Source of the DNA: Apostichopus japonicus
Taxonomy: Eukaryota; Echinodermata; Holothuroidea; Aspidochirotida; Stichopodidae
Assembly (NCBI RefSeq): GCF_037975245.1
Contig: NC_092573.1
Location: 23,029,265 to 23,093,264, forward strand
Length of the DNA: 64,000 nt
Direction: 5' to 3'
The notes beneath the pieces were generated by a model, which was not told the origin of the DNA, searched no databases, and worked only from the letters and a program-made list of their open reading frames with translations. Positions within the stretch are counted from its first letter, which is position 1. Every line of letters begins with the position of its first letter. The position numbers and the translations under genes are program-made. Below, piece after piece: positions 45,613-60,393 of this stretch.

Positions 45613-47345
45613 ATGGACTCCAAAAGGTGAGACTCACTTAGGCCTAGGTCTACTCACTTAGGCCTAACACAAACAGTAACACGAACATCAAAGTTGTCTA
45701 TAGACGTGTAGACTTAGCTTAGGCACGTCAAGAGAGCTTCATTCTCATAATGTTCAGTAGACCAAGCCTTTGACTTCAATTTAAATTGATTGTTTACTTT
45801 GGCCCCTGCAGTATTCATTCTTGGCCTAAAGACTTCACTCAAGACTTATTCAACATATACTTTTCACCCTCAATAAATTACATTTGTATGAAGACAATTT
45901 ATTTTGATATTTCAAATTGCCATTAATTTCCCCCCTCTTTTTCAGCAACAATGAATAATTTACATAGGTCTATTCTATGTTATAAGCATTTTTTGTTCAA
46001 TAAGTGTCATGTGTATTCTTGACAAGTTACAAATTCTTTCCACTCAAGGGATAATGTCTATATCTTGCAAATTATTGATATTGTCATGCTGTTATTAAGT
46101 AGCTGTCGGGCAAAAATCTCAATAGACAGGCCTACGGAATCGTGCCTGTAGAGCTGTAAATTTCTCCTGTTAGGTTACCTATACATACATGTATATAGTA
46201 TCGATGTCAGCAGATTCTAGCCGCTTTGTTTTGAATTGATCACAAGGTAGAAATGCAACAAGTTATATACATCTCCTTTCGCCTGCCTATGAAAGCGATT
46301 GTGGCACTCCCTCAAATCCTCGTTGGCTGTAGTGACAGTGCTTGAAGGTGCTACGATAGTGACCATACACAATTCATCACAATTTTTTTTTTTTTAATAT
46401 TTGTTTTTGGTTGTTGAAACATCTCTGGGATTTATTTCCATTGGACTCTTATTAGAGCCATAAGTCTTTGAACATAGAACCTAAGTGTCATCTGTACAAC
46501 AAGCATTTACAATCCATGGGTTTGTATGCTCCTCCTTAAAGCCTTTGTCAAGTGAAAATTTCACCCTTGTAATCTGATAATTGGGGAACTCACCCAGTTT
46601 CTCTGCCTTTAAAATCCAAAATGTGACTTGGTGAATATTATGGTGACTTGGTGAATACAGTATTATGGTCCAATTTCTTCCGCTTATTTTTATTCTGTCC
46701 TGATATCAGCACAAACAGTCATCAGTGCTTGGTTACCTAATGAGTTCTAAATTTTGCTATTGATATTGGTTTGCCATTTTTACTCCATTATGTACATGAC
46801 TTGTTCATCTCTTCCCAACTTTCAACACTTTTTGGGAGGAGGATGTTCAAAAGTCCTTTAAATGTAGCTTTAAATGTGTGTATTATTAGTAACCTTATTA
46901 AGAACTTTATATTTTTGCATTAAACATTGGTCAGGACTCCAATTCCCCCCCCCCCCAACTCCATTTTACAAAGCTTTTTCATGACAACCAGTTTTACCAT
47001 ACCAGCATTCACAGCACTTGCCCCCTCCCCCCACCCCCCCAAAAAAAATAAACTGTTATCAGAGAGATAACTGGTCAACAAAATTATTACAAAAGTAAGC
47101 CAAAAATTGAGATAGTAAAAGTTTCTGTGATTCTTGCAATTTATCTCTGGTGGTGCTTCAGTTCATGAATGTTAAATTGGTTTTGTCTTGGTAAAACATG
47201 ATCCATTTTTGATGAACATTGTTTTCAGGAGTACAAAAGATTTCACAGACTCACCTCTGAGGAGTTTGAGCAGCTTCAAAGATGAAATCCCTGGTGGCGA
47301 ATTTCCTCCGTCTAAGGATGGTGATGAGGACGATGCCGATAAGTC
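45613..47345 (+). CDS. N-terminal exons of an unidentified gene, continues past right edge
   Basis: Two exons are proposed. 45613-45626 is 14 nt (ATG GAC TCC AAA AG) before GTGAGA; 47229-47345 is 117 nt between TTTTCAG and GATAAGTC|GTAAGT. Only one frame of the second exon is open, and it needs a phase-2 partner, which the 14-nt exon supplies. The joined peptide starts MDSKRSTKDFTDSPLRSLSS and ends in an acidic tail (DGDEDDADKS), probably disordered and phosphorylatable. I recognise no family. The second exon is fairly convincing; the first is inferred from phase. The next exon is not found before 64000, so the following intron exceeds 16 kb. Confidence 0.5.
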
Positions 47346-50300
47346 GTAAGTATTCTGCTGTTTTTATATGTATGTGTTTATCCTCAAGTAGTTAGTTCAT
47401 TGCTTTGTGTTCATCAACATTAACCACATTGACCCCACATGTCGTTCCTCGGTCCTTTACTGGGCTGAGCTGTGTTGGTACAGAGTCCAACTTAGTCTGC
47501 TACCTTTCTCATTGGTTCCTAATGCTCTAGCTGTATTTTTCTGTTTTAATTTTGTACCACATATAACGAAAATCCATGTTTAATCCAAAGATAATATTAT
47601 TAGAGATACCCAGAGAAATAAGATATATGACTCATAATTGACAAGTAAGGAGTAATGTTTTAAAACATATATTGGAATTTTCGGCCCCCCGGGGACCCTC
47701 TTCAGCATTACTTGGCAGTCGAATGAAAAGTACAAAATGTAACACAATGAAAGTATATCGCTAAATAAGTGTAAGTTGCATTGATGGAAATAGAAGTTTA
47801 GAACCAATGCAACTGAAGAAAACAAAATCTTTAAAAACTGCATTTTGAGTCCATGGAATTACAAAAATTGGCCTGGACAACAGGCAGTGTGCAGGCCCCA
47901 GCCCAAAGAAAGCGTGTTGTATTCTACCCATCCCAAATTCATCGGGCCGGTTCATCAGTCAGCCAAAATTCACTCAGAGTCAGTTTTAGATCATAAATTA
48001 ATTATATCTGAAGTAAAAGCAATTAATTCCCCTATTTAGTTGACTATTTCCAACAACACTATATTCTATGTTACCTCTCTTACTTGGACTAAGAAATTGC
48101 ATTATTTGTAGATTTAAGATTTACAAAATTACAAGCAATCTCGATATTACTCTCTAGTATAATGTTTAGGATTTGTGTTTGGGTCCAGTCCTGGACAGTG
48201 TAGACCACGAACAAGGAGAACTTGAACGTTCATCAAAATTCAGGTGTGTCGACTACCGTATACATGTGAAACATATTTTTCAAAATTCCTGCAGATTGTG
48301 ATAAGACAATAAGAGAGTGCTTTGTTATGGTCATAAAGTAACAGTATATTCTAGTCTTATGTGTTACACAGAAGATGAAATTATTTGTGTAGCTTTAAAG
48401 AGAAGAAAAATAGGAATAAGACATTATTAAGTCTCATATAAATTATCTTTTCCAATATTCATTAACTGTTACAGCAGCTTAACTCCCACTGGGGTTGGAA
48501 GAGCTTTTCCAATGTCAGTAGCTGGATAATTTTTATTTGCATTAATTAAGTTGGCACTACAATTTGCGTTAACCGTACCCACAGTGTTTGTGTGTATAGC
48601 GCACAACACACCGTCATTTTAGCCCAATTGACTGACTTTTACTACATACGGAAAGAGTGTGTGGTATTAAAGCAGCACCATGCATTTTAGTTTTCAATGC
48701 ACTTATTTTTTGCAGCAGTTTAATTAATCATGTCGAGGATGGTCGATAATGCCATTGTGAGTTATCGAACTATTGGTAAACAGTGTCATACCTTTTGTTT
48801 TTATATTTTTTTTTCACGATCAGGTCACCATTTAATAATATATTAATGTGTTTAATCTGACAAACTTGTCGACCACGTACGCTTTCTGTATGTCAATTAG
48901 TCTTTGACAGATAAATTTTGAGATTAATGTACAGCACATGTTGTCTGTGTAATGCACAGAGCCAACTAGCTGTGAGAGCTTAAATTTATATAAAGAGCTA
49001 GTAGTGTACATCATTTAGCAATGTTTATATTACTTCTAGCTAACCTATACATCATTTTGGCAATGTTTATATTAATTCTATGCTAACCTATACATCTTTT
49101 TGGCTGGACGACACTTGTTGCTTTTACTCTAGCTGTTACTTTATATATAGTCAACGTAGTCGTTCCTAAAACATAGTGTAACGCAGTGTTGTGATTCAGT
49201 TCCTCGTGTCAAGTCTCAATGTCAGTCGAGTCAAGTCCAATTCAAGTCTCAAAGTCAGTCGAGTCAAGTCCGATTCAAGTCCCCAAGTCATAAAACTGAT
49301 ACGACTCAAGTTCGACTGAAACGAGCCTCTTAGCCGCCGACTTGAATTGCCAAGAATGGTGGTGTCACAGGAACACCAAACAGTTACAGAATTGTAACAC
49401 CGACTGCGAACTTAATCTATAAGTCATGGATGCATACTTAATCTCTTGTTTTCACACACTTGGTCCTATTGAGATCTCAGCCATATAATAGTTGATGGTC
49501 GTTTGATTTACTGTACTATACATACTGTACTGTACACAGTATAGACTAGGCTTAAAGCTCTTGAGTACATATGAACAATAGGCAAACAAATAGCTGTGCC
49601 AAACATGATCCCTTTGCTCTTTGGGATGCTAAAAGCTATTGATTCTCTTCCTTTATGCCCAACTGTCACTCCTATAACTTGGACAATACTGTACCTGGTT
49701 ACCAGATAGCAAACATTTATTCAGGCGTGCCATCATTTAGCCTTTTAAGTTGATCATCTGCTCTCATTGTGTCCTCTTTTGTTTTGGTGTCAGGGCCCTT
49801 TTACCCCTGCTGTAATCCTGTTGTGTTTGTGGAGTCGTGCAAAATAACTTGGTCATGACAGTGCTATCAATTTGTACTGTCTTCTGACTTTTATAATTTT
49901 ACAAGGCCGTGAGAGTAATTTCGTCTCTATGAGGGAGGGTTAATCAGTTTATCTAAAAGGTACACAGAGAGATATATAGAGAGAAATGAATGTGATCTTT
50001 TATTAATTTTTAATTTATGGATGTCTGTTATGCAATACCGGTCAGGAATTGGACAGCAAGGCACAGTATTCATTCATTCATTTCACGTAATGACTCAGTC
50101 CACTTTGGTGGTAAAATACTTTGTACTGTAATCTCTATAAGGAATCAATGTTGAGACCAACTTTAGGATTGAATTGACCAAAATGTGAGGATAAAAACCA
50201 ACAAGCCAACCCCGGATATCCGTTATTTATTACAAACTTTCAGGATGCAATAATACGCTATGCTGTTTCAAATCTTGTAGTATTATGAGTATTATGAATA

Positions 50301-51454
50301 CATGGATATTTCAGTAAATTTGTAAACAGTTTAGGGAACATATTAGGGGGCATTGGGGGGCAATACACTTATATGCTAGTTGTCAGTTACTGTACTTTGT
50401 CAAATAAGGGTTTTTTTCTTGTAAATTTAGTGCACTTAAAAAGAAATCACTTGGTTTGGTTTAATGTACCTATATACATAATCTCTTTATCATGTATTCA
50501 TGAACAAGTGAAAGTCAATGCTGCATACAGTATATTAAATTTATACTTTAAACATATTTTTGAAGTTTTATACATGACATTTATACATACAGCATGATCA
50601 TCAAATTTTTTAAACCTTACACAGACCATCAACCATGTGAAATTTAAAGAATACAAAAATGTTTATCATGGTTTTTTCAATTTTTTATTAATCTGCCTGC
50701 TTTTCCAATCTAACGATGGTTCATGCAAATACCACTTTAACAAGCAAATGCATGCTTGTGCGTGCATGCTCCTTAGTGCACATCAAACAGTGTGTGAAAT
50801 ATCAAAAGGGAATTCAATTACTCCAGAGTTGATTCTGAACATTGGCACAGACACACAGTAGGTCTACTATTTGTCCAGGTTTATACCAGCTTTGTAACAT
50901 AGAAATTATTGGCAGCAGTTTTGTGTATGAGAGATAAATCTAAATTCCTTTGTTGTTTACTTTGGTAGCAAGTGGACCATCTGTTTTTGACTTAATTGGT
51001 TCTGTGATATATATTGTACTGATAAAGCACATGCTTTGGATTATGTACACAAAATATAGGCTAAAAAAAATACAGTAGTATATTGAAATGTTTAGTGAAA
51101 TCTCATTTTCCTATCAATTCCTGGGAAGATTAATTGTACAGCATTGGTGCTTTTATATCATATCATTTCTAAGTGTACACAGTATATTTCTCTAATAGAT
51201 CTGTATTGTCCGGCAATGCTCTAGCATTTGTTTTCCAGAAAGCAACTTAAGCTGAAAATTTGATGAAGAGATGTCTGATTTTGAGGTACCATTTCGGATT
51301 GTCCATGGATGTCAGTGCATGTGAAGTTAAATTTACAATGTTAAATGCAAGTTTTGGGGGGGGGGGGAATTTAAGTGCAGTTTATTGTGTGTTAAAGGTA
51401 GTCAGTTATAGGTCCCAAAATATAGTAGGCTATAATTGCTAGAAGTTTTCAAAA

Positions 51455-51645
51455 CGTACCCTCCTGGAGGTCTTTACTCTTCAAATTGTTCTCAGACATT
51501 TTTAAGGAACACACAAGATGACTGAATGTCCCAGTGAGGAAAATTTCCTCGAAGGTTGTAATGAAAACAGTTCAAGAAATTTCACCAAAGGTGACCATAT
51601 TTGATTATCTAGCATAATTGGGGTCGATACAGCATACCTTGAAAG
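51455..51645 (-). repeat. Dispersed repeat, inverted copy in the right-hand intron
   Basis: It is the reverse-strand partner of 5210-5396, running CCTCCTGGAGGTCTTTACTC to ATACAGCATACCTTG. About 46 kb separates the copies, so this is an interspersed element; no terminal repeats or target duplication were resolved. Confidence 0.8.
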
Positions 51646-52309
51646 TATGAAGCTCTTTGAAATTACATGTACATGTATCTAGTACACTGTATAAACTCAT
51701 AATCTTGATCAGTTTTATAACGTTGTGTGTGCATATTACTATTACATGCACCTAGGCTATATATAAATTTTGTATATATTTCTCTAATAGTTACACTGTA
51801 AATATTGTCAGACAATGCTCATTTACATAGACAATATATATACAGGTACATTACTGTTGAGAGAGACAGTTCTTGTACTGTGTACATGGTATAAATAGCT
51901 CTATATTGCAGTTTTATTGGACGTAGGAGTCATGCTATTTCAACTTTAATTGCATTTATATTCCGTGTTCATTGGACCAATCGCATCAATACTTTGTTCA
52001 AAACAAAGTGTTGCTCGTCAGAGACTTTTCTTTTAGACCCATTATGTGGTAGATGATTCTTTTATTGCCTGTGAGCTGGTTCGTAGCCCTGGTTGAACTG
52101 TAGATGATCCTTTCAAACGATCTGTTAGAAAGTCTCAAAAGCGGGTATATTGAAATATTGACAAATTTGACAGTTTAATTGACTTTCTTTGTTCAGTTGT
52201 CTATATCTACTATGTGTCGTCAGTGCTATATATAGTAGATGCTTACAAGTCTGTTGTGGGGCTGAAATTACTTATGCAATTGTGTGCGTATTAAACTGTA
52301 TTTACTCTA

Positions 52310-52700
52310 TATGTCACAGCTAATTCAGTTTTTCGCATATATTACACTGTATATATTTACTGTACACAGCTAATTCAGTTGTAAGCATACTACACTGCAT
52401 TATACTACACAGCTAATTCAGTTGTAAGCATACTACACTGCATTATACTACACAGCTAATTCAGTTGTATACATGTATATTACACATATATTTACTATAC
52501 ACAGTTAATTTCAATTGTAAGCATATTATGATACTACACTATATATTTGCTGTACACAAATAATTTCAATTGTAAGCATATAACACTATTATTACTGTAC
52601 ACAATTAATTTCAATTGTAAGCATATTACACTACATTTACTATTCATAATTAATTTCAATTTTTAAGATATTACACTATATTTACTATACACAGTTAATT
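52310..52700 (+). repeat. Degenerate tandem repeat, about 50-60 bp
   Basis: CACAGCTAATTCAGTTGTAA, GCATACTACACTGCATTATA and later CAATTAATTTCAATTGTAAG recur seven or so times with increasing divergence rightwards. Confidence 0.8.
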
Positions 52701-55700
52701 TCATTCCATTCACAAAGACAGTGAGAACTAAATATTGTCTCTTCTCAAGTGAGTACTATAATAGTTATCACCAGCCGATTTGACTGTAATCCTGTAAAAC
52801 TCAAATTAAAATACAATCTTTCAAGTTAAGTAGCAGTAGACTTCAACATATGAACGACTGTAATTATGTATTAGACTGCATCGTTGTTGAATAGGAAAGT
52901 AGTTAATATTTGAAAACAGTCTGTCTAGCCCTACCATTAGACAAAATTACATGATTGCATGTAGTAGATCTATGATACTTAAACACTGTGTATTAATATA
53001 TGAAGTAGATAGCTTTGGTTTTTCATCTTCCTTTGAGATACGTGTGTTATTGGCTGCATTGATTGTTTAGTTTTACTGTGATGTGAGTAACTCTAGTAAC
53101 AGATTTCAGGGTAAGTCCTGTTTTCATTGTCCATCTTAATGCTAGATTTGTTCCGACACAAGCTGTGTGATGAAATCATGTACCTGTGTCTATGATTGGC
53201 TCCTCCATACATTACATGTTACGGGAGGATGTGGGGTTGAGGGCGCAGTGCGAAAATGTTACCAGATTGTAGTCTGTATGTAGATGAGGAAATGCCATAG
53301 TTGAGACTGGAGACAGGTAAGTATCGTTGCTGCTTTAACTATCCCAAAAATATTGGGGATTAAGTGAGTAATTTGAATCCAGGCTTAATCCTTTCTGCTT
53401 CTACTATATTCTTGTCATTTTAGCGAATGAAACTGTGATCAGAAATCCTGCAAGCACTGCTTCAAAATAGGAATACTTTTTGTGCCTTTCAAAAGCCACT
53501 GACATCTTCCTGGATACAGCAAGTCTCTCTCTAACCTTTTAAAGTTATTGAAATTTAAGAGAAAAATATTGCAAATGAAAAGAAACAAATGTAAATTTTC
53601 CAGTTCAAGGTAATAATCCTATGACCTGCCACAAATGAGGAAATAAAGTTAATAGGAACGAGTTCTTCATCGACAATTTGCAGATCTGCCTTTAAACTGT
53701 TCAAGCCGATAGAGTACCAAACATTGTTTGCAGTTGACTCTGTGTGCACTCAGACGAAACTAATCCTAAAACCAACTGTTTCTTGTGTTTTTTCTTCTTC
53801 TATCGAACCAAGACAGGATTTGCCCACAAACATCAGTTGGAATTATGCTGTTTGTTTCAAACACAATAAATAGATTAGTCATCAGCTTATCCTTCTGAAA
53901 TGCCAATTCCAAACTTTTGGGAGAAGCTTAAAATATGGTTTTCGATTGGACATAAAAGCTTTTGCATGACAGATACTTGATCTCGTTGTAACTAACAAGA
54001 CAAAGGTTGCGATGAAAGCATTAGAAAAACTTGAGATATTTTCTTAAATTGTTATATTTTATGTCTTGAACATGCAACTACTTATTTTCCATGGAAACTC
54101 TCATCAAACTGGCAAGTTTTTTTTTTCCCTAATAGACTGTAGATAATTCTCAATATTACGACAGTAAGATGAGAAAAGCGAATGCCACTGTGAGCGTTGT
54201 TTATCACCAGAAGGTAGCAGAGTTAGACACTTTCCTCTTTTATCAGTCTAGAACTGATTCAGTTCCCTAGAATATTGTTCCCCCCTCCCTCCCCCAGCAT
54301 CCACCCTACACCTCAATTCCTGGTTATACCCTTATACTCCAGTGCCATTGTGTTCCATACAAGCTCCATCCATTCATGCATGTTTGCGTCGTTCCTCCAT
54401 GGCCATCCCTTATCTAAGACAATTGTCTAGTTATTCCATCAATTTTTGCCTTTAAAACTATCACATGTAAGCTTTATCTGTTTTTGCATGTTATAGTTCT
54501 GAACTTCTAACTTAGCATTTTTTGTTTTACTTTCAAAGTCAATTTACCAAGACAAGATTGATAGATCATAAACTACTGTACTGTGGTTGCCTTTAATAAC
54601 TGTTACTTCTATGCAGACTAGTGTTACCTGCAATTTGACCAAACTGTGACTGTGATTTCGTGCAAAGCTTCGCAATCAATAAAGGCCAGTTTTGTGTGAC
54701 TTCTGCATCGTGAGTACTGCCACTTAGATGAGCACTCTTGTGATATTATAAGTACCTTTAATGCCAACCAGCCACAAAGAAGGTGATTTAAAAAACATTT
54801 TGAACCATCATGAGTGGTTGGCTGACCTCTGGAAAGCTTAAAATTATAGGTTTTAAAACAAAATGTTGACTGTTGGACAATGGATGCCATTGGCCTGCAG
54901 TTTGTCAATGTTACAACAGTAGTAACTTAGTGTTTTCAATAAACGGACTTGGTTACTTTAACATAGATTGCTCCTGATAAAAGTACCCTACAATAATGAC
55001 ATTTCTACCAATTTAAAGCCACCTTCTGCATTGGAAAATAAACTTGGACTTATTGATACTTTTCCTGACTGTCTCGTTCATAATTTCTAAACATACGTAG
55101 CAAACAAACACACAATACTTGTGAGCTGCTTTTGCCCTAAAATATTGGCCCCTACATAAAGATTGAGGAAAATTTACAAAGTACAAATCATGGTCCTTGC
55201 CCTGGGACATTACAAATAGACCAACCGGTTTCATTTTCAAAGTATTTATAAAATACTGAGATGCATGCTAAATGTACTGGTAAACGTTTGTTTTGACCTA
55301 CTACATACTGTACTTAATATTCATAAATGTAACACAGGCTTATTTTGCAGTAAAAGGGCCTTGATGATGAATTATGGCAGATAATTCTTGGACCGTGCTG
55401 TTATTGGTTAACTCAGGCCTTGGATCTTGGTGTGATGCATTCTTGTAATGATATATGTCAGGGCAAGCCCTGTGTATGTCGATGTTAAGACTCAATTTAT
55501 TCCGACACATTCTGTGATAAGAGCTTATACACTATGTGTATGTGTAGATACAGCCTGTACTGTACATTACGTATAGACGTTTGTGATTACGTGAATAAGA
55601 TATAACGACACACATTGAACATGATGCAGTATAGTTTCCCTATTGCATACATGTAGATAATAGAAAATGATAAAACAAAATTCGTAATCATCAAAGTTAC

Positions 55701-58164
55701 TATGCAAACACTTACTTAGTAAATTATACACTCAGGTGTTCATTTCTAACCGATAGCTGTCAGAGCAGAGTGAGCTATTAACATAACTGCACAGCTTTTC
55801 CATTAGAAATAACCTGTCAAATTGTTGGCACTCGTTGATACCAAGCTTATATTAAAGAGATGTATGCTAAGTTGCAATGTCGTGAATATTAATCAGTGGG
55901 TAGGTGTCAAAGCAGAGACAAATGCACAATTGTTTTGGTCGTCCTGTCACATTGTTGAAAGGCTCACTCTGTCAGGATCAAACACTTTGACCTGTAAAAC
56001 TAAATAAACTTTATACACTTTTTCAGATAAATAGCTTTGAATAAAAGCATTGGCTATATCCTGAAGGAAGAAAAACAGCAAATCCACCACCTCCCTTCCC
56101 CCCCCCCACCAAAAAAAAAATATGTATGTGATAATTTTATTAAACCATTGTGATAATGTGTCCATTATTTAAATTCCTTGATTAAACACCAAATGTTGTA
56201 AAACTTACTCCATTCTTCTATTACCTGTCTCCTATGCACTACCTAGCCTACAAACTGGTAACATTCTTGCACTGTGCTCCCCCCCCCCCCCCCCAAGTAC
56301 ACTCTTAGAGGTCATCACCCCACTCCTTCCAATTCTACCATTCGGAAGCTCCACGTAATACGTTCCGTCGTTCCTAATCAAGAACAGTTACTATCATTTT
56401 AGCATTGACATATATTGCATCGTAGCATTTGTTGGGTTTAAGAATTTAACTTATAGTAAAACTGTTTGATACTACTCACGTTGCGAGTATGCAGCTGCTA
56501 CACACCTTTGTGTTTGTTAATAGATATATTTACTTCGCTCCTCCCCTTTACCTGTCTCCCAGTCAACCTATACACTGTCCTATCTAGATACCTAAACTAC
56601 ATGATTGGAACGTTTTCATGCTATTTGCGATACTGTATAGTATTGGCTGCGCTTGTTAATAGCAACTACCATATGTACTGTATATTAATTGCCTAATGCA
56701 AATGCTCGCATCTATTCACAAACATGTTTACACTGTTAATTTCTGCTGTTTCATGGCTTTAGTTTCGTAAGTACTGTTGCATCACTGCTCTGCTCTCACG
56801 CATATTTACCACTTACTGTTTGAACAGACTCATGGTTTGTGCTGGAATGGCCAAACAATTTGACTCATTGATTAAACAAATTGGCTTTCGATTTTGCATA
56901 GTTTCCACAATGTAATGTTTATCTACATTATTAATGTGTGTTTCTAATGTGTCTCAGTTTGATGCAGCTTTGTCTTAATTTGAATGGTGTCTTGATCAAA
57001 TTTTAACTAATAAATGATTTTTCAAAACAAGATTGCAAGCGATTGCACTAGTTATCAACGACACCTAAGATCATTTTCACCATACTGTTACGAATGAGCA
57101 GGAAATACATAAAAATATATTAGAAAATATCATTTTTAATATATCTAAAAAATAAGAAGACTTTTTTATTATTTTTTATATTGCTGTCTGGATCAAATCT
57201 TAACTACTCAATTATGACTCAAAACAATATCGCAAGTGATTGCACTGGTTATCAACGACCCCTACAATAAGATCAATTTCTCTGAATGTGTATATAACTG
57301 TATTGAATATTAAATACTGATTAATTTGACTCTTATCGTCCCAGATCTGTGCTTGAATACATTTCAGTGAATGGACCATGAACAGCATAACAAAAGCCAA
57401 TCGATATATATTGTGTTAAAACTAGGTCACTATTAAAGTGTCTTCAAGTTAATTTAAATGAGAGGGTCTAGCTATGAAACCTACTGCAGTTATAGAAATA
57501 TATAGCATCCAAGATTTTTCAAAGCAAACAGATGCACTTTCTAGTCTAGTTAAATGTAGATCTATGCATTCAGTCATATATTTTTGAATTTTTATTATTG
57601 TCAACTTTAATGAGGGTAGTCCTGCTCAGTGCAGAAGCACTGCTTTCCAGAGGAGCCCTCAATACAAAATACATATACAATATTATGCAGTACAAAAACG
57701 GTAAACAGTTATAAATAGACTCACACTGTTACCAGGGAATAAAGTATTGGTATTGCATGATTTGCATCACAAAATGCCATGCTAAGTGGTTAAATTGATA
57801 TGCAAATATATCTAGACCTGTACATTTAGCAATTTTGTACACTGGCGCCTTCGTACTCGATGAGACAAAATTCAGAGATTCAAAACTGCAACACAAAAGT
57901 TTAACAATTAAGTTATCACTGTGTACCCACATAACTGTTTTCTCAGCCTTAGTCATGGTTTTCTTTATTAGTAGGTTTAGTAACTCTACTACAATCTCAT
58001 GCGTACTATGAGATTTTCCCAAAGTATGAGGAAATGAACACTTGATACGAAAATATATTTAGAATGTCTGCTTAGTGAACGCAGACATGACGAATACTAC
58101 AGTAAGTGCAACATTGTTGTGTTGGCTGTACATAATTTAGTAATGAATTAATTGTTTACAGTTG

Positions 58165-58196
<32 letters not shown>

Positions 58197-58269
58197 CTCT
58201 TTACTGATGCACATATGGTATGTGTATAGAAAGTCACATTGTCTTAATATAGCAGTATACATTAATAGC

Positions 58270-59760
58270 TGCAGTGAATGTTGCATTCATCCTACAGGTC
58301 AATAACAGTAATGGTAATAACTAAAACATCATCCTTCATGTGATTATTGCAGTGACTATAACATTTATCTTGCAGGATTGATAGCATTAAATTGCAATGG
58401 TGATAGCATTCATCCTGCAGGTCAATAACAGTAGTTGCAGTGACTATATTTGTCATCCTGCACGTGATTATAGCTGAACTACAATGACTATAATAATAAT
58501 AAATGAGACTTATATAGCGCCAAATCAGTAAACAAAAGTTACTGCTCAAAGCGCTTTACAAAGAAAGTAAATTAATTTAGCATTCATCCTGCAGGTGTTA
58601 TATATAGCAGTAAACTACAGTGATATAGCATTCATCCTACAGGTGTTATATATAGCAGTAAACTACAGTGATATAGCATTCATCCTACAGGTGTTATATA
58701 TATCAGTAAACTACAGTGACTATAACATTCATCCTACAGGTGTTATATATAGCAGTAAACTACAGTGACTATAGAATTCATCCTGCAGGTGTTATATATA
58801 GCAGTAAACTACAGTAACTATAGCATTCATCCTACAGGTGTTATATATAGCAGTAAACTGCAGTGACTATAGCATTCATCCTGCAGGTGTTATATATAGA
58901 AGTAAACTGCAGTGACTATACACTATAACATTCATCCTACAGGTGTTATATATAGCAGTAAACTACAGTGACTATAACATTCATCCTACATGTGTTATAT
59001 AGCAGTAAACTACAGTGACTATAGCATTTATCCTACAGGTGTTATAGCCGCAAACTACAGTGACTATAGCATCATCCTACATGTGTTATATAGCAGTAAA
59101 CTACAGTGACTATAGCATTCATCTTACAGGTGTTATACATAGCAGTAAACTACAGTGACTATACTGTAGCATTCATCCTATAGGTGTTATATATAGCAGT
59201 AAACTACAGTGACTATAGCATTCATCCTACAGGTGTTATATAGCAGTAAACTACAGTGACTATAGCATTCATCCTACAGGTGTTATACAGTACATAGCAG
59301 TAAACTACAGTGCCTATAGCATTCATGCTACATGTGTTATACATAGCAGTAAACTACAGTGCCTATAGCATTCATCCTACAGGTGTTATATAGCAGTAAA
59401 CTACAGTGCCTATAGCATTCATCCTACATGTGTTATACATAGCAGTAAACTACAGTGCCTATAGCATTCATCCTACAGGTGTTATATAGCAGTAAACTAC
59501 AGTGCCTATAGCATTCATCCTACATGTGTTATACATAGCAGTAAACTACAGTGACTATAGCATTCATCCTACAGGTGTTATATAGCAGTAAACTACAGTG
59601 ACTATAGCATTCATCCTGCAGGTGTTATATATAGCAATAAACTACAGTGACTATAGCATTCATCCTACAGGTGTTGTAGCAGCAAACTACAGTGACTATA
59701 GCATCATCCCACATGTGTTATATAGCAGTAAACTACAGTGATATAGCATTCATCATGCAG
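58270..59760 (+). repeat. About 49-bp minisatellite, roughly 30 units
   Basis: The consensus is AGCATTCATCCTACAGGTGT followed by TATATATAGCAGTAAACTACAGTGACTAT with 1-10 bp length variation, mainly in the TATATA part. It lies in the large first intron of the unidentified gene. Confidence 0.93.
58495..58570 (+). repeat. Short interspersed repeat fragment (TATATAGCGCC ... CAAAGCGCTTTACA)
   Basis: AATGAGACTTATATAGCGCC and CTGCTCAAAGCGCTTTACAA are a motif pair found widely in animal interspersed repeats. It interrupts the start of the 49-bp minisatellite. Confidence 0.55.
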
Positions 59761-60393
59761 ATGATCATTAGACCTACAGTGTGTATCCTGGTATGGCATT
59801 CATCCAACATAGCTTTAAACAGTAGCTATAGTGACCACATTGCTGGTAGGTAGTAAAATCAATTATATCAGTAATTACTAGATTTACTAAACAAAATCAA
59901 TCTTCTGGTTAGCAAAAACAAACCGATAAACACACAGTGTGACACAGAAAGTCAGGCGAATAGATGAGCATTACCATAGCGATGGCTATGAAGGTTGTTT
60001 GCTGAGGATCAGATAGTCAGTTCAAAGTAAAGCTATCATCTGCGGAGTGACCTTTTCTATATTACTGACATGTAAACAAAACTTGATAGTATTAAAAGAT
60101 ACAAATAGCTAGAATGGTCACATGATATGCTATCTATACATCTTAAAAGAGGAGAGACTAAGTTGCTGATCTTGTTACAAAATGCATTATAGATGCACAA
60201 CTGTCAGATTGAAATTGATATACATTGTATGTCCACAGATGTGTACGTGGGAAAGGATGGAATGGGTAAAGGTACGGGTAAAGTTGAGGTAAGAGGCAAG
60301 AGAGATAGAGAGATGGGAGACGAGGGCAAAGAAGGGGGAGTCAGAAAAATTGAAGAGGAGAAGTAGTTTACAAAAGTACAATATGTTCATAAG

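Noticed and set aside
58270-59760. CRISPR-like regular array
   Set aside because: Units are contiguous tandem repeats without unique spacers, in a eukaryotic intron.
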